Below, piece by piece: positions 8,127 to 17,723 of a DNA stretch of 64,000 nt. The stretch lies in the NCBI GenBank assembly GCA_910589375.1, contig CAJUTK010000002.1, positions 124,001 through 188,000 on the forward strand. Reading direction: 5' to 3'. Every line of letters begins with the position of its first letter. Positions within the stretch are counted from its first letter, which is position 1. The stretch is from an uncultured Bacilli bacterium. Lineage in GTDB: Bacteria > Bacillota_I > Bacilli_A > RF39 > UBA660. Under the pieces are notes generated by a model. The model did no database searches and was not told where the DNA came from. It worked only from the letters and a program-made list of their open reading frames with translations. Both the position numbers and the translations under genes were made by a program.

Positions 8127-9437
8127 ATGACTATTATTTATTTTATATTAATATTAGGGATTGTAGTTCTTGTTCATGAAACAGGTCATTTTCTATTTGC
8201 TAAAAAAGCAGGAGTTTATGTCTACGAGTTTTCAATAGGAATGGGACCAAGGCTTTTTAAATGGAAAAGGAAGAAAAAAGTAAAAGATAAAAATGGAAAG
8301 GTTGAATATGTAGAGGACGAAACAGAATATTCTATCAGACTTTTGCCAATTGGTGGATATGTTCAAATGGCTGGTGAAGAAATAGAAGTTGATGAAAATA
8401 TTCCAGAGGATCAGCGATTACAATCCAAGCCTTGGTTTAGTAGATTTATGGTTATGGTAGCAGGGGTTATGATGAACTTCATTCTTGCCATTATATTATT
8501 ATTTATTATTGGAATGAGTAGTGAACTATCTCTTAATTCTGTATATGTAGATGGAAGTATTATTGACGGATTAACAGATGGCGATAAGATTGTTTCTGTC
8601 AATGGACATTTTGTTAATAACTATGATAAATTAGCACTTGAGTTAACGGTTCCTGGAAGTAAAGATTTTACAGTTACTGTCAAAAAGAAAGACGGAACAA
8701 AAAAGGAAGTAACTATTCATCCTATTGCAGTTGGAGAATCTAATTTAATGCATAAGCAAGATTATGGTTTTAGGATAGTTGAAGAAGATTCTAAAATTAA
8801 AATAGTAGATTCTAATATAGATGGCCTTGAAAATGAATCTGTTTTAGTAGGAATTAATGATTTAGAAAATTTAAACTATTTGTCTTTATTAAAAGAACTA
8901 GAAAAAATTGGGGATAGTGAATTCTTATTAAAAGTAGAAAAAGATGGTGAAAAATCAGATTTTACTATTCAGCCAAAAGAATTAGAAGAAGACGAACTGC
9001 GAGGATATAGTTATGGATTTTATATTACTGGTGAAGAAGCAAGTGGCTTTGTAGCAGCTATTCGTTATGCTTTTGGTAAATTCTTTAGTTTAATTGAACA
9101 AATGCTTTTCACAGTTTTATACTTATGTACTGGTAAATTAAGTATCAATATGTTGTCTGGTCCAGTTGGGATTTATCAAGTTGTAGGAGTAGCTTCTCAA
9201 GCAGGTCTTATGAGTTTAGTGTCATTACTTGCAATGATTAGTGTAAATGTTGGATTTATCAATATTTTGCCACTTCCAGCATTCGATGGTTCTCATGCCT
9301 TATTCCTAATTATAGAGAAGATTAAGGGAAGTCCAGTAAATCCTAAAGTAGAAAATACCATTCATACAATTGGCTTTGTACTTATCATGATTTTAATGGT
9401 TTATATTACTTTTAATGATATTTTAAGATTATTTTAA
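8127..9437 (+). CDS. rseP: RIP metalloprotease RseP (site-2 protease)
   Basis: 436 residues. An intramembrane zinc metalloprotease that cleaves membrane-bound regulators and signal-peptide remnants. The HExxH motif is VHETGHF at about residue 17 in the first transmembrane helix; the third ligand region is NILPLPAFDGSHALF near residue 385. A PDZ-like domain lies in between (GSIIDGLTDGDKIVSVNG). The lysine-rich insertion at residues 44-70 (KRKKKVKDKNGKVE) is hydrophilic and cytoplasmic. Last gene of the uppS-cdsA-rseP unit; a terminator follows at once. Confidence 0.95.
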   Translation: MTIIYFILILGIVVLVHETGHFLFAKKAGVYVYEFSIGMGPRLFKWKRKKKVKDKNGKVEYVEDETEYSIRLLPIGGYVQMAGEEIEVDENIPEDQRLQSKPWFSRFMVMVAGVMMNFILAIILLFIIGMSSELSLNSVYVDGSIIDGLTDGDKIVSVNGHFVNNYDKLALELTVPGSKDFTVTVKKKDGTKKEVTIHPIAVGESNLMHKQDYGFRIVEEDSKIKIVDSNIDGLENESVLVGINDLENLNYLSLLKELEKIGDSEFLLKVEKDGEKSDFTIQPKELEEDELRGYSYGFYITGEEASGFVAAIRYAFGKFFSLIEQMLFTVLYLCTGKLSINMLSGPVGIYQVVGVASQAGLMSLVSLLAMISVNVGFINILPLPAFDGSHALFLIIEKIKGSPVNPKVENTIHTIGFVLIMILMVYITFNDILRLF

Positions 9438-9462
9438 AGACGATGAAATATCGTCTTTTTTG
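9438..9462 (+). terminator. Terminator after rseP
   Basis: agacgat/atcgtct stem with a 5-base loop and a T6 tail, starting directly after the stop codon. Confidence 0.85.
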
Positions 9463-9575
9463 TGGGAAAGAACTATCACAAAATGAAAGAATATCATATG
9501 CTTTAGTAACTGATGAAAAGTTTAATGTATGTCTTTTCCTTTAAACTTAAATTGGTATATGTTAGGTAGGAGAAT

Positions 9576-9851
9576 ATGATTCGAAAACTATCTTTAAAAG
9601 AATTACCTGAATATCTAAAAAAAGGAGCTATTTTAATTGATGTTAGAAGCATAGAAGAATATCGTCAAGGACATTTAAATGGAGCAATTAATATTCCACA
9701 AGAACGTATTTTGGAAAGTACGAAACAGTATCCCAAAGAAACTACATTGATTCTTTATTGTTCTACTGGTAGTAGGAGTAGATTAGCCGCTAATTTGCTT
9801 GTTAGTATGGGATATTCCAATATATATGATATGGGTAAAGTATCTTTATAG
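9576..9851 (+). CDS. Single-domain rhodanese
   Basis: 91 residues, one rhodanese domain. LIDVRSIEEYRQGHLNGAINIP and the active-site loop YCSTGSRS with the persulfide-forming Cys near residue 67 are typical. Such proteins carry sulfane sulfur to or from partners in the cytoplasm. SD taggagaat precedes the ATG. It stands alone between two terminators, and the partner cannot be told from context; cysteine desulfurase and sufU genes lie elsewhere in the window. Confidence 0.88.
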   Translation: MIRKLSLKELPEYLKKGAILIDVRSIEEYRQGHLNGAINIPQERILESTKQYPKETTLILYCSTGSRSRLAANLLVSMGYSNIYDMGKVSL

Positions 9852-9877
9852 AGTTAACTTTTGTTAACTCTTTTTTA
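9851..9877 (+). terminator. Terminator after the rhodanese gene
   Basis: gagttaac/gttaactc perfect 8-bp stem with TTTT loop, then T6. Confidence 0.85.
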
Positions 9878-9919
9878 TAAACAAAAAAATAATATGATAT
9901 AATATTTATGGTGAAGTAT

Positions 9920-12262
9920 ATGGAAGAAACTTTAATACTAACTACTAGCACTAATAAAAAAGAGTTATTAAAAAAAGATAGTAAAAGTTTATCTACAAAG
10001 AAGTATATGACTTTTCAAGAATTAAAGGAGAAGTTATTCTTTTCTTATGATGAAAGAGCTCTTTATGAAGTGGTGAAAAAAGAATCTGTTTCTTTAGGAA
10101 TTGCTAAAATTTATTTGGACAATCTCTACTTTTTAGATGGAAGTTCTCCTAAAATAAATAAGTTAAAGGATATTTATAATTATTTGAATTCTAGTCATTT
10201 ATTGATAAAGAATGCACTTTTTTCTTCCTTTTTTAAACGTCAAAAGGTATTAGTTTATAGTAATGGTATTTTATCTAATGAAGAAAAAAAATTATTAGAA
10301 AATATTTCTTATGAAGTGATGGAGACACCACTTTATAAAGATAGAAAAATACCTCTCTATGTTCACTCTACCTTAGAAGAAGAGGTACACTTTTTAGCTG
10401 GGGAATGTGTGAAGTTACTAAAAAGTGGAGTTCCAGCAAGTAAAATAAAAGTAGTGAATGTAAATGATGAATATAGAATGAGTATTTCTAAAATTTTCAA
10501 TTGGTATCATATTCCAAACAATATAGAAATTCCAAAAAGTATCTATGGTACTTCTTTAGTGAAGCTTTTTTTATCTTTTGATAATGTAGAAGAAGGTTTG
10601 GAAGAAATAGAAAAAAAGATTCATACTGAGGAAGAAAATAAGATATTTGATAGTTTACTTTCTATTCTTAATCGATATAGGGCATTGCCACAAGACTTTG
10701 TTACACGCACTATGATAATAGAAGAATTAAAGAAAAAGACTATTCCTATTAGTTGCCTTAAAAATGTAGTAGAAGAGGGTAGCATAGAAACAATCTATGA
10801 TGACTCCTATTATGTATTTGTAATAGGCTTTAATCAAGGAGTTCTTCCTGTTATTCATAAAGAAGAAGACTATTTAAGTGATCAAGAATTAAAGAGTTTA
10901 GGAAGGAGTACTTCTAATGATAGAAATGACTTAGAAAAAGAAAGAGTAAAATCATTTTTATATTCTACTAAAAATATTATTCTAAGTTATAAGAAAAAAA
11001 CGTTAGCGGATACCTATTATCCTTCTTCTCTATTAGAAGAAATCGAAGTAGAAGAAAAAGAGGCAACATTAAATTACCAAGATAGTCATTTGGTAAATCA
11101 GTTATTTCTTGGTAAGATGTTGGATAACCATTATAAGTATCATGTTAGTCATAAAGATTTAGAGTTACTATATGGAAATTATTCTAGTATCCCATATCGC
11201 ACTTATTCTAATCATTATCAATATATTCCAAAAGAAAAAATAAGAGAAGCTTTAGGAAATAAATTATTGTTATCTTATTCTAGTATGGATAATTATTATC
11301 GTTGTAGTTTTCGTTATTATTTAGAAAAAGTATTAAAATTAAATTTATTTGAAAGTACGTTTTTACAAGAAATAGGAAACTTATTTCATTATGTTTTATC
11401 AAAAGCTTTTTTAGATACTTTTAATTTTGAAAAAGAATGGAATAATTATTTAGAAGAAAATGCGATTATAAAATCTAAAAAGGATGAATTTTTCTTAAAA
11501 AAACTAAAAGAAGAATTAAAGTTTATTATTGAAGAGATAAAAAGACAGTATCGTTATTCCTCTTTTGATGGTGCTTTTTATGAAGAAAAGATTTATACTA
11601 ATCCTACTTTAGATGAGAACATAACATTTATGGGAATTATTGATAAATTGTTATATCAAGAGAAAAATAATTTAGTTTCTGTAATTGATTATAAAACGGG
11701 AAATCCACATTTAAATTTAGAAACATTACCCTATGGAATAGATATGCAGTTACCTGTTTATCTTTATTTAGTAAATCATTTTTCAAAAATAGAAAATCCT
11801 AAGATAGTTGGCTTCTATTTACAAAAGATATTACATAATGAAATATCTAGAAAAGAAAACTCTACTTATGAAATTGAAAAAAGAAAGAATTTGTATTTAC
11901 AGGGTTATAGTACTTCTAATGAGTTTTATTTAAAAGAATTTGACTCTTCTTATGAAGAAAGTTGTGTTATAAAAGGGCTGCGAAAAAGCTCTAAAGGATT
12001 TTATGCTTATAGCAAAGTTTTGTCTGATAAAGAAATGGAGAAAATCATCTCTATTGTAGATAGTAAGATTAAAGAATCTATTACCAATATTTGGGAAGGT
12101 AATTTTTCTATTAATCCAAAACGTATTGGTTTTGAGAAAGTTGGATGTCAGTATTGTCCATATCAAGATATATGTTATCATACAGAAAAGGATGTAGTAA
12201 ATTTAAAAGAATATCAAAATTTAGATTTTTTAGGTGGTGAAGAAGATGCCAAATTGGACTAA
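9920..12262 (+). CDS. addB: AddB-type nuclease subunit of the AddAB helicase-nuclease, short form
   Basis: About 780 residues from the ATG at 9920 (SD ggtgaag; an ATG at 9908 lies at the expected transcription start). AddAB resects double-strand breaks for RecA loading. The C-terminal nuclease has IDKLLYQEKNNLVSVIDYKTG and the four cluster cysteines: one in YYRCSFRYYL and three in CQYCPYQDIC. The protein is about 400 residues shorter than B. subtilis AddB, and I see no Walker A in its N-terminus. A TATAAT box at about 9897 drives it. It overlaps addA by 17 bp. Confidence 0.85.
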   Translation: MEETLILTTSTNKKELLKKDSKSLSTKKYMTFQELKEKLFFSYDERALYEVVKKESVSLGIAKIYLDNLYFLDGSSPKINKLKDIYNYLNSSHLLIKNALFSSFFKRQKVLVYSNGILSNEEKKLLENISYEVMETPLYKDRKIPLYVHSTLEEEVHFLAGECVKLLKSGVPASKIKVVNVNDEYRMSISKIFNWYHIPNNIEIPKSIYGTSLVKLFLSFDNVEEGLEEIEKKIHTEEENKIFDSLLSILNRYRALPQDFVTRTMIIEELKKKTIPISCLKNVVEEGSIETIYDDSYYVFVIGFNQGVLPVIHKEEDYLSDQELKSLGRSTSNDRNDLEKERVKSFLYSTKNIILSYKKKTLADTYYPSSLLEEIEVEEKEATLNYQDSHLVNQLFLGKMLDNHYKYHVSHKDLELLYGNYSSIPYRTYSNHYQYIPKEKIREALGNKLLLSYSSMDNYYRCSFRYYLEKVLKLNLFESTFLQEIGNLFHYVLSKAFLDTFNFEKEWNNYLEENAIIKSKKDEFFLKKLKEELKFIIEEIKRQYRYSSFDGAFYEEKIYTNPTLDENITFMGIIDKLLYQEKNNLVSVIDYKTGNPHLNLETLPYGIDMQLPVYLYLVNHFSKIENPKIVGFYLQKILHNEISRKENSTYEIEKRKNLYLQGYSTSNEFYLKEFDSSYEESCVIKGLRKSSKGFYAYSKVLSDKEMEKIISIVDSKIKESITNIWEGNFSINPKRIGFEKVGCQYCPYQDICYHTEKDVVNLKEYQNLDFLGGEEDAKLD

Positions 12263-15200
12263 AGAGCAACAATTAGCGATTTCTAAAAGTGGTGAAAATA
12301 TTATTGTAAGTGCGGGTGCTGGAAGTGGAAAAACAGCTGTTTTAACAGAACGTGTTATTCAAAAGTTAAAAAGAGGAATCCATATTCATGAATTACTTAT
12401 ATTAACATTTACTAAAGCTGCAGCCGCTGAAATGAAAGAACGTATTCGTAAGTCTATTAAGAAAAGTCCTGATTTGGGGGAAGAATTATCTACCATTGAT
12501 AGAGCCTACATTACTACATTTGACAGTTTTTCTTTAGCTATTTTAAAAAAGTATCATTATGTATTAGGTCTTGATAAAGATATTAGTATTTCTGACGAAT
12601 CATTACTTTCTATGAAGAAAAAAGAAATTCTAGAAACTATTTTTGAAGAATTTTATACGGAAGAGAATAAAGATTTTGAAAATATGATTTCTACATTTTG
12701 TACAAAGGATGATGAAAACCTAAAAGCTTCTATTTTAGGAATGGTTAAGAAGTGTGAATTAAAATATGACTTAGATGATTTTTTAAATCATTATTTAGAA
12801 GATTATTATAGTAATGATAGTATAGAGCAATATATATCAGAGTATCAAAAAAGAATAAGAGAAAAAAAGAAAGCTATTAAAGAAGGGTTTAACTTCTTAA
12901 GTTCTTTTATAGATGGAGATTATTATGAAAAGGTAGAGGAGTATTTAAACCCTATTTTGGAAACAGAACAACTAGAAGATTTAAGGCAGATTCTTACTAG
13001 TACAAAGTTTCCTTCTTTACCACGTGGTAGTGAGGAAGAGACAAAAGCAGCAAAAAAAGAATTATCTAGTCTAATTGATGAACTTGCTAGTTATTTAGAG
13101 TATGGTTCTTTAGAAGAAATGCGAGAAAGTGTTTTAAAAACTAAAAATACAGCTAGTGTTATACTTCAAATCTTAAAAAGATATTTTGATAGAATTAAAG
13201 AATACAAAAGAAAAAATAATTATTACGAATTTTCAGATATTGCTTCTATGGCTATTGAAATATTAAATACTAACCCAGAAATTAGAGAGGAAGTAAAATC
13301 CTCTTTTAAAGAAATTTTAGTAGATGAATACCAAGATACGAATGATTTACAAGAAACTTTTGTTTCTTTGATTGCGGATAATAATGTTTATATGGTAGGA
13401 GATGTAAAACAGTCTATTTACCGTTTTAGAAACGCTAATCCACATATCTTTAGAGAAAAATATAATGCTTATCAAAAACATGATGGTGGTGCTAAAATTG
13501 ATTTGCTGAAAAATTTTCGTTCTAGAAAAGAAGTTTTGGAGGATATCAATACAATGTTTAGACAAATCATGGATGATGAAGTAGGTGGAGCTGACTATGT
13601 AGTTTCTCATCAAATGATTTTTGGAAACAATGCATATGAGGAAGAGGGTAAGAAAAAAGAGAGTAGCACTAGTGAAATCTATCAGTATACTTCTTTAAAA
13701 CAAGAGGGATATTCAAATGATGAAGTAGAGGCATTCTTAGTAGCTCGTGATATTCAAAAGAAAGTAGAGAGCAAATATACTATCTTTGATAAAGATATTA
13801 AGGAACAAAGACCTGCTAGTTATAGCGATTTTGTTATTTTAATGGATCGTACTACTACTTTTTCTTTGTATAAAAAAATATTTGAATATTTAAATGTACC
13901 TCTTACCTTATATAAGGATGAGACATTAGAGCAAAGTACAGATTTATCTCTTATTAAAAATATAGTTGATTTCTTGATTCATATGAAAGGAAAAAATTTT
14001 GATACTGCTTTTACTTATAACTTTGTAAGTATAGCTAGAAGTTTTTTATATACTTTGAAAGATGAAGAAATACTAGATATTGTAACTAGCAAAAAATATT
14101 TTGAAACAGTTATTTATCAAGATTTAGAACCTATCGTAGAATGTTTAGATAGTAATGATATTTATCACATTCTACTTTCTATTTTAGAATCTACAAATTT
14201 TTATCAAAAAAGCATTGAAGTAGGAGATATAGAAGAAAGAGAAGTTCGTATCACCAAAGTATTAGAGCTAGCTCATAACTTGGATCAATCTGGTTATAGT
14301 ATTTATGAATTTAAAGAATATTTAGAGAAATTATTAAAAGAGGGATATTCTATTCGTTATTCCATGAATACAGATACAGGGGATAGCGTTAAAATTATGA
14401 CAATTCATAAATCAAAAGGATTAGAATATCCAGTATGTTATTTTACAGGTCTTTATAAAACATTTAATATTATGGATATTAAAGATAAATTTCTATATAG
14501 TGAGAAATATGGCTTTTTACTTCCGTATTTTGAAGAAGGAATTGCTGAAACATTTCTAAAATTATTAATGAAGGAAAACTATCTAGAAGAAGAAGTGTCA
14601 GAAAAAATTAGATTATTCTATGTAGCACTTACACGAGCAAAAGAGAAAATGATTTTCTTTTTACCTTATCAAGCATTAGATAATGGTAGTGAGGAATTAA
14701 TTTCTACCACTAAAAGAAAGAAATATCGTTCTTTTGCACACATCTTAAATTCTTTAAAGGGGAGTATTCAAAAAGAATATCAAGTATTAGAATTAAAGAA
14801 AGATGATTTTACAAAAGAGTACTTATTGCCTGTAGAAATGCTTAAGGAGAGTTTCACCTCTTTAGAAAAGTTGAATGTTTCTGAATTAGAAATAGAAAAA
14901 GAAGAAAGACAAGAAAAACATTTTTCTAAGAGTACTTCTCATATTATAACGAAAGAAGAAATAGAAAATATGAGGTTTGGAAGTACTGTTCATGAAATAT
15001 TAGAATACTTAGATTTTAAAAATCCAAATTTTGAGGATATAGAAAATACTTTTATTCGTCAAAAAATAGAGAAATTTTTTAAACATCCGCTATTAAAAGA
15101 AGTAGAAAATGCAACTGTTTATAAAGAATTTGAATTTCTTTATGAAGAGGATAATACTACTTATCATGGTATTATTGACTGTATGTTAGAATATGATAAT

Positions 15201-15359
15201 GATATTGATTTAATTGATTATAAATTAAAGAATGTAACAGATGAAGCTTATATTAACCAATTAAGTGGATATAAAACATATTTAGAAAAAATTTCTAATA
15301 AGAAAGTAAACTTATATTTATATTCCATTATTGACAGTAAGATTGAAGAGATTTCTTAG
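12246..15359 (+). CDS. addA: AddA helicase-nuclease subunit
   Basis: About 1,037 residues from the ATG at 12246, SD ggtggtgaag. A UvrD-like SF1A helicase with a C-terminal nuclease; it unwinds and cuts DNA ends together with AddB. The Q-motif region and Walker A are at the N-terminus (TKEQQLAI, SAGAGSGKT). Walker B is VDEYQDTN, motif III GDVKQSIYRFR, a later motif IMTIHKSKGLEYPV, and VALTRAKEK follows. The nuclease motif is GIIDCMLEY then DLIDYKLKN near residue 985. Somewhat shorter than Bacillus AddA (about 1,230 residues). Translationally coupled to addB. Confidence 0.95.
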   Translation: MPNWTKEQQLAISKSGENIIVSAGAGSGKTAVLTERVIQKLKRGIHIHELLILTFTKAAAAEMKERIRKSIKKSPDLGEELSTIDRAYITTFDSFSLAILKKYHYVLGLDKDISISDESLLSMKKKEILETIFEEFYTEENKDFENMISTFCTKDDENLKASILGMVKKCELKYDLDDFLNHYLEDYYSNDSIEQYISEYQKRIREKKKAIKEGFNFLSSFIDGDYYEKVEEYLNPILETEQLEDLRQILTSTKFPSLPRGSEEETKAAKKELSSLIDELASYLEYGSLEEMRESVLKTKNTASVILQILKRYFDRIKEYKRKNNYYEFSDIASMAIEILNTNPEIREEVKSSFKEILVDEYQDTNDLQETFVSLIADNNVYMVGDVKQSIYRFRNANPHIFREKYNAYQKHDGGAKIDLLKNFRSRKEVLEDINTMFRQIMDDEVGGADYVVSHQMIFGNNAYEEEGKKKESSTSEIYQYTSLKQEGYSNDEVEAFLVARDIQKKVESKYTIFDKDIKEQRPASYSDFVILMDRTTTFSLYKKIFEYLNVPLTLYKDETLEQSTDLSLIKNIVDFLIHMKGKNFDTAFTYNFVSIARSFLYTLKDEEILDIVTSKKYFETVIYQDLEPIVECLDSNDIYHILLSILESTNFYQKSIEVGDIEEREVRITKVLELAHNLDQSGYSIYEFKEYLEKLLKEGYSIRYSMNTDTGDSVKIMTIHKSKGLEYPVCYFTGLYKTFNIMDIKDKFLYSEKYGFLLPYFEEGIAETFLKLLMKENYLEEEVSEKIRLFYVALTRAKEKMIFFLPYQALDNGSEELISTTKRKKYRSFAHILNSLKGSIQKEYQVLELKKDDFTKEYLLPVEMLKESFTSLEKLNVSELEIEKEERQEKHFSKSTSHIITKEEIENMRFGSTVHEILEYLDFKNPNFEDIENTFIRQKIEKFFKHPLLKEVENATVYKEFEFLYEEDNTTYHGIIDCMLEYDNDIDLIDYKLKNVTDEAYINQLSGYKTYLEKISNKKVNLYLYSIIDSKIEEIS

Positions 15360-15406
15360 TATAAATTCCTTTGCTTGGTAAATAGTAATACTGAAAGGAT
15401 GAAATT

Positions 15407-15844
15407 ATGGACGTTAACACAGAACTTTTAGAGTATATTTATCAATCTAGTGAAATGGGTGTAGTATCACTTACTAATTTATTAAAAGATATTAATGAAA
15501 AAGAAAATAAATTGAAACCAATTATTAGTGAGGAATTAAGTACTTATGAAAAATATCAAAAGGAGAGTAAAAAACTATTATCTAAAAATAAAGCTGAAGT
15601 AAAAGAAAATTCTATGATGACAAAAATGATGTCTAAAATGGGAATTTCTAAAGAAGTTAAAAAGGATAATAGTGATGCTGCTATTGCTCATATGGTAATA
15701 GAAGGATTTACCATGGGAGTTGTAGATACGGAAACAAAAATTAAGAATTTTAAAAAAGATGCAGATAAAAAAGTATTGAAATTAGCAGAGAATTATTTAG
15801 AGTTTCAGCAAGAGGCAATAGAAAGATTAAAAAAATATTTATAA
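15407..15844 (+). CDS. Small helical protein of unknown function
   Basis: 145 residues, almost entirely predicted helix, with heptad-like Lys/Glu/Leu spacing and a Met-rich segment (SMMTKMMSKMGIS) in the middle. The overall look is a four-helix bundle similar in outline to ferritin-like small proteins, but no metal-ligand motif is clear. SD gaaaggatg. The upstream box cttggtaaa also occurs upstream of cotE, which may mean shared sporulation-type control. It converges on a DUF3419 gene across a shared terminator. Not recognised. Confidence 0.6.
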   Translation: MDVNTELLEYIYQSSEMGVVSLTNLLKDINEKENKLKPIISEELSTYEKYQKESKKLLSKNKAEVKENSMMTKMMSKMGISKEVKKDNSDAAIAHMVIEGFTMGVVDTETKIKNFKKDADKKVLKLAENYLEFQQEAIERLKKYL

Positions 15845-15872
15845 AAAAGACATGAGATTTCATGTCTTTATT
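15843..15872. terminator. Bidirectional terminator
   Basis: aaaaagacatga/tcatgtcttta hairpin between convergent genes, with A- and T-rich flanks working on both strands. Confidence 0.8.
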
Positions 15873-16953
15873 TTATGATGCCAGGTTGTGTTGTCAATAT
15901 TTTCTGTTTAGGAATGATAACAGCGGAATCACAGTCAGCAAAGCTTTGACCATATCCAGCTGCATTTGTTCTTACTAACTTAACTGGAAATTTTTTTTCT
16001 AACTCTCTAAGTAAATAATAGTAAGATACGTTTTGCCCTGTATATCCTATCATATAATTTTTAAAATTTTCTACTCCAAAAAGAATAGCTTCACTAGGTG
16101 CCCAACCATTTGGTTTATCTTTTAATTTATCACCAATAAATTGATCCACTTTTTCATCATAGCTACAAAGATAAGCACCCATACAAGTTCCGTTCTCTTT
16201 TACTCTAGGGAGTAATATATTTTTAATAAAATCTACATATTTTTTAGCATTTTCAGCACTAGTATCAAATCCAAAATTTAGATATTCGTAAATATTAGAA
16301 AGAATCATCGCATCAAAGTCTACACCTTCAGGCATATTTTTATCTAGAGAGTAAAAATCACTTGCAATAAAATGCCAACGAGAATTTTTTACTTTTTCTT
16401 GAGTTTCATAATAAACTTTATTATTTGCATAATATCCATTTACAACTCTTGCCTTTCTTGCATGTTTCCAAGGAGAACGGAATAACTCTTCTCCCATTAC
16501 AAGATGATTGTATTTAAAAAATCTGTAAATTTTTTCCCAAAAGATACGTGTTGGAATTGGAAGTGCAGGACTTAATTTTTGAAATAATTGATAATTCATA
16601 ATATATCCAGTATCCTCTGCTATCATGAATTCTAAGAAGTCTTTTCTTTTTAATGTAGAAAGTGCACATTTTCTTAAACTTAGAAAGTAAATATCTACTC
16701 GGTTAATATCAAATAGATAAACATCTTTTGCACCTTTTAAAGAACATTCAATTCCTTGATCACCAGAAGATCCTACTGTAAAAGTAGTGGTAAAATCAGG
16801 ACCCATAGCATTTACATAACTGTGACTATCTTCTGTTGCAATATGATAGAATCTAGAATACTCACTAAATTCTCCATCCCAACCGGTCATTACTCTTTTT
16901 ATAATTTCATTAGCGTCTCTTTCCGCTTCTAATATACTTGGTAAATTTACCAT
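15868..16953 (-). CDS. DUF3419-like S-adenosylmethionine-dependent protein (BtaA-like fold)
   Basis: 361 residues. The N-terminal half has the Rossmann signature of this family: TVGSSGDQGIECSLKGAKDV and the acidic SAM-binding strand end YLFDINRVDIYFL. Later come FDAMILSNIYEYL and the CMGAYLCSYDE strand. BtaA/DUF3419 proteins transfer the aminocarboxypropyl group of SAM in betaine-lipid synthesis, but the substrate here is unknown. A paralogue with the same layout lies at 59445-60479. SD aaaggggg precedes the ATG, with a strong sigma-A promoter upstream that diverges from the gmk promoter. Confidence 0.65.
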   Translation of the reverse strand: MVNLPSILEAERDANEIIKRVMTGWDGEFSEYSRFYHIATEDSHSYVNAMGPDFTTTFTVGSSGDQGIECSLKGAKDVYLFDINRVDIYFLSLRKCALSTLKRKDFLEFMIAEDTGYIMNYQLFQKLSPALPIPTRIFWEKIYRFFKYNHLVMGEELFRSPWKHARKARVVNGYYANNKVYYETQEKVKNSRWHFIASDFYSLDKNMPEGVDFDAMILSNIYEYLNFGFDTSAENAKKYVDFIKNILLPRVKENGTCMGAYLCSYDEKVDQFIGDKLKDKPNGWAPSEAILFGVENFKNYMIGYTGQNVSYYYLLRELEKKFPVKLVRTNAAGYGQSFADCDSAVIIPKQKILTTQPGIIK

Positions 16954-16981
16954 TTTAAATTCCCCCTTTAAAACGTGTTAT

Positions 16982-17010
16982 ATTATAATAACATTTCTAC
17001 CAAAAGTCAA
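16982..17010 (-). promoter_or_regulatory. Sigma-A promoter of the DUF3419 gene
   Basis: On the minus strand TTGACT, 17-bp spacer and TATAAT form a near-consensus promoter. The divergent gmk promoter (TGaTATAAT at 17019-17027) starts a few bases away. Confidence 0.75.
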
Positions 17011-17051
17011 ATAAAGTATGATATAATAATTCAATAAGAGAGGGGAATTTT

Positions 17052-17723
17052 ATGATTAAAACGAAGAAACGTGGAGATTTAATTATTATTTCAGGAACAA
17101 CCTGTGCAGGAAAAGGAACTGTTATTAAAAAATTATTAGAGCGTCATAATGATATCGTATTATCGATTTCTTATACTTCAAGAGCGAAAAGAGACTATGA
17201 GACAAATGGAGTAGAATATTACTTTGTAACTCGTGAAGAATTTGAAAGAAAAATTAGGGATGGGGAACTTCTAGAATATAACGAGTATGCAGGAAATTAT
17301 TATGGTACCCCAAGAAAAGAAGTCGTTGAAAAGTTAGAAACAGGAAAAGATGTCGTTTTAGAAATTGAAGTAAATGGTGCTAAAATGATAAAGGAAAGGT
17401 ATCCAGAAACTGTTTTAATTTTTATTATGGCTCCTAGTATGGAAGAAGTAAAAAGAAGAATTAAGATGAGAGGCGCCGAAAATAATGAACAGATTTTAGC
17501 GCGTTTTAAAACGGCTTATAATGAGATTAATCAAGTGAACAATTATAACTATGTAGTTGTAAATGATGATGTAGAAGAGGCTGTTAAAAAGGTAGAAAGT
17601 ATTTTAGTAAGTGAAAAATTACGAGTAGATAGAATTGAAGAAATATTTGTGGAAAATCAAGAAGAGATTATTCATGAGTTTTTAATAGAAAAAGAGTTTG
17701 TTAATGAAGAACGAGACATCTAA
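17052..17723 (+). CDS. gmk: Guanylate kinase
   Basis: 223 residues. Phosphorylates GMP to GDP in the cytoplasm. The P-loop reads SGTTCAGKGT, where most enzymes have GPSGVGKGT; the GMP-binding SYTSRAKRDYETNGVEYYFV and the YNEYAGNYYGTP segment are standard. The C-terminal about 30 residues (acidic, EEIIHEFLIEKEF) extend beyond the usual length of about 205. SD gagggga. It overlaps the following HAD gene by 20 bp. Confidence 0.93.
   Translation: MIKTKKRGDLIIISGTTCAGKGTVIKKLLERHNDIVLSISYTSRAKRDYETNGVEYYFVTREEFERKIRDGELLEYNEYAGNYYGTPRKEVVEKLETGKDVVLEIEVNGAKMIKERYPETVLIFIMAPSMEEVKRRIKMRGAENNEQILARFKTAYNEINQVNNYNYVVVNDDVEEAVKKVESILVSEKLRVDRIEEIFVENQEEIIHEFLIEKEFVNEERDI

Noticed and set aside
9443..9544. 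33-codon ORF after rseP (starts MKYRLFCGKELSQNE)
   Set aside because: Its ATG lies inside the rseP terminator hairpin, there is no SD, and no recognisable sequence; it may be a remnant but cannot be supported.
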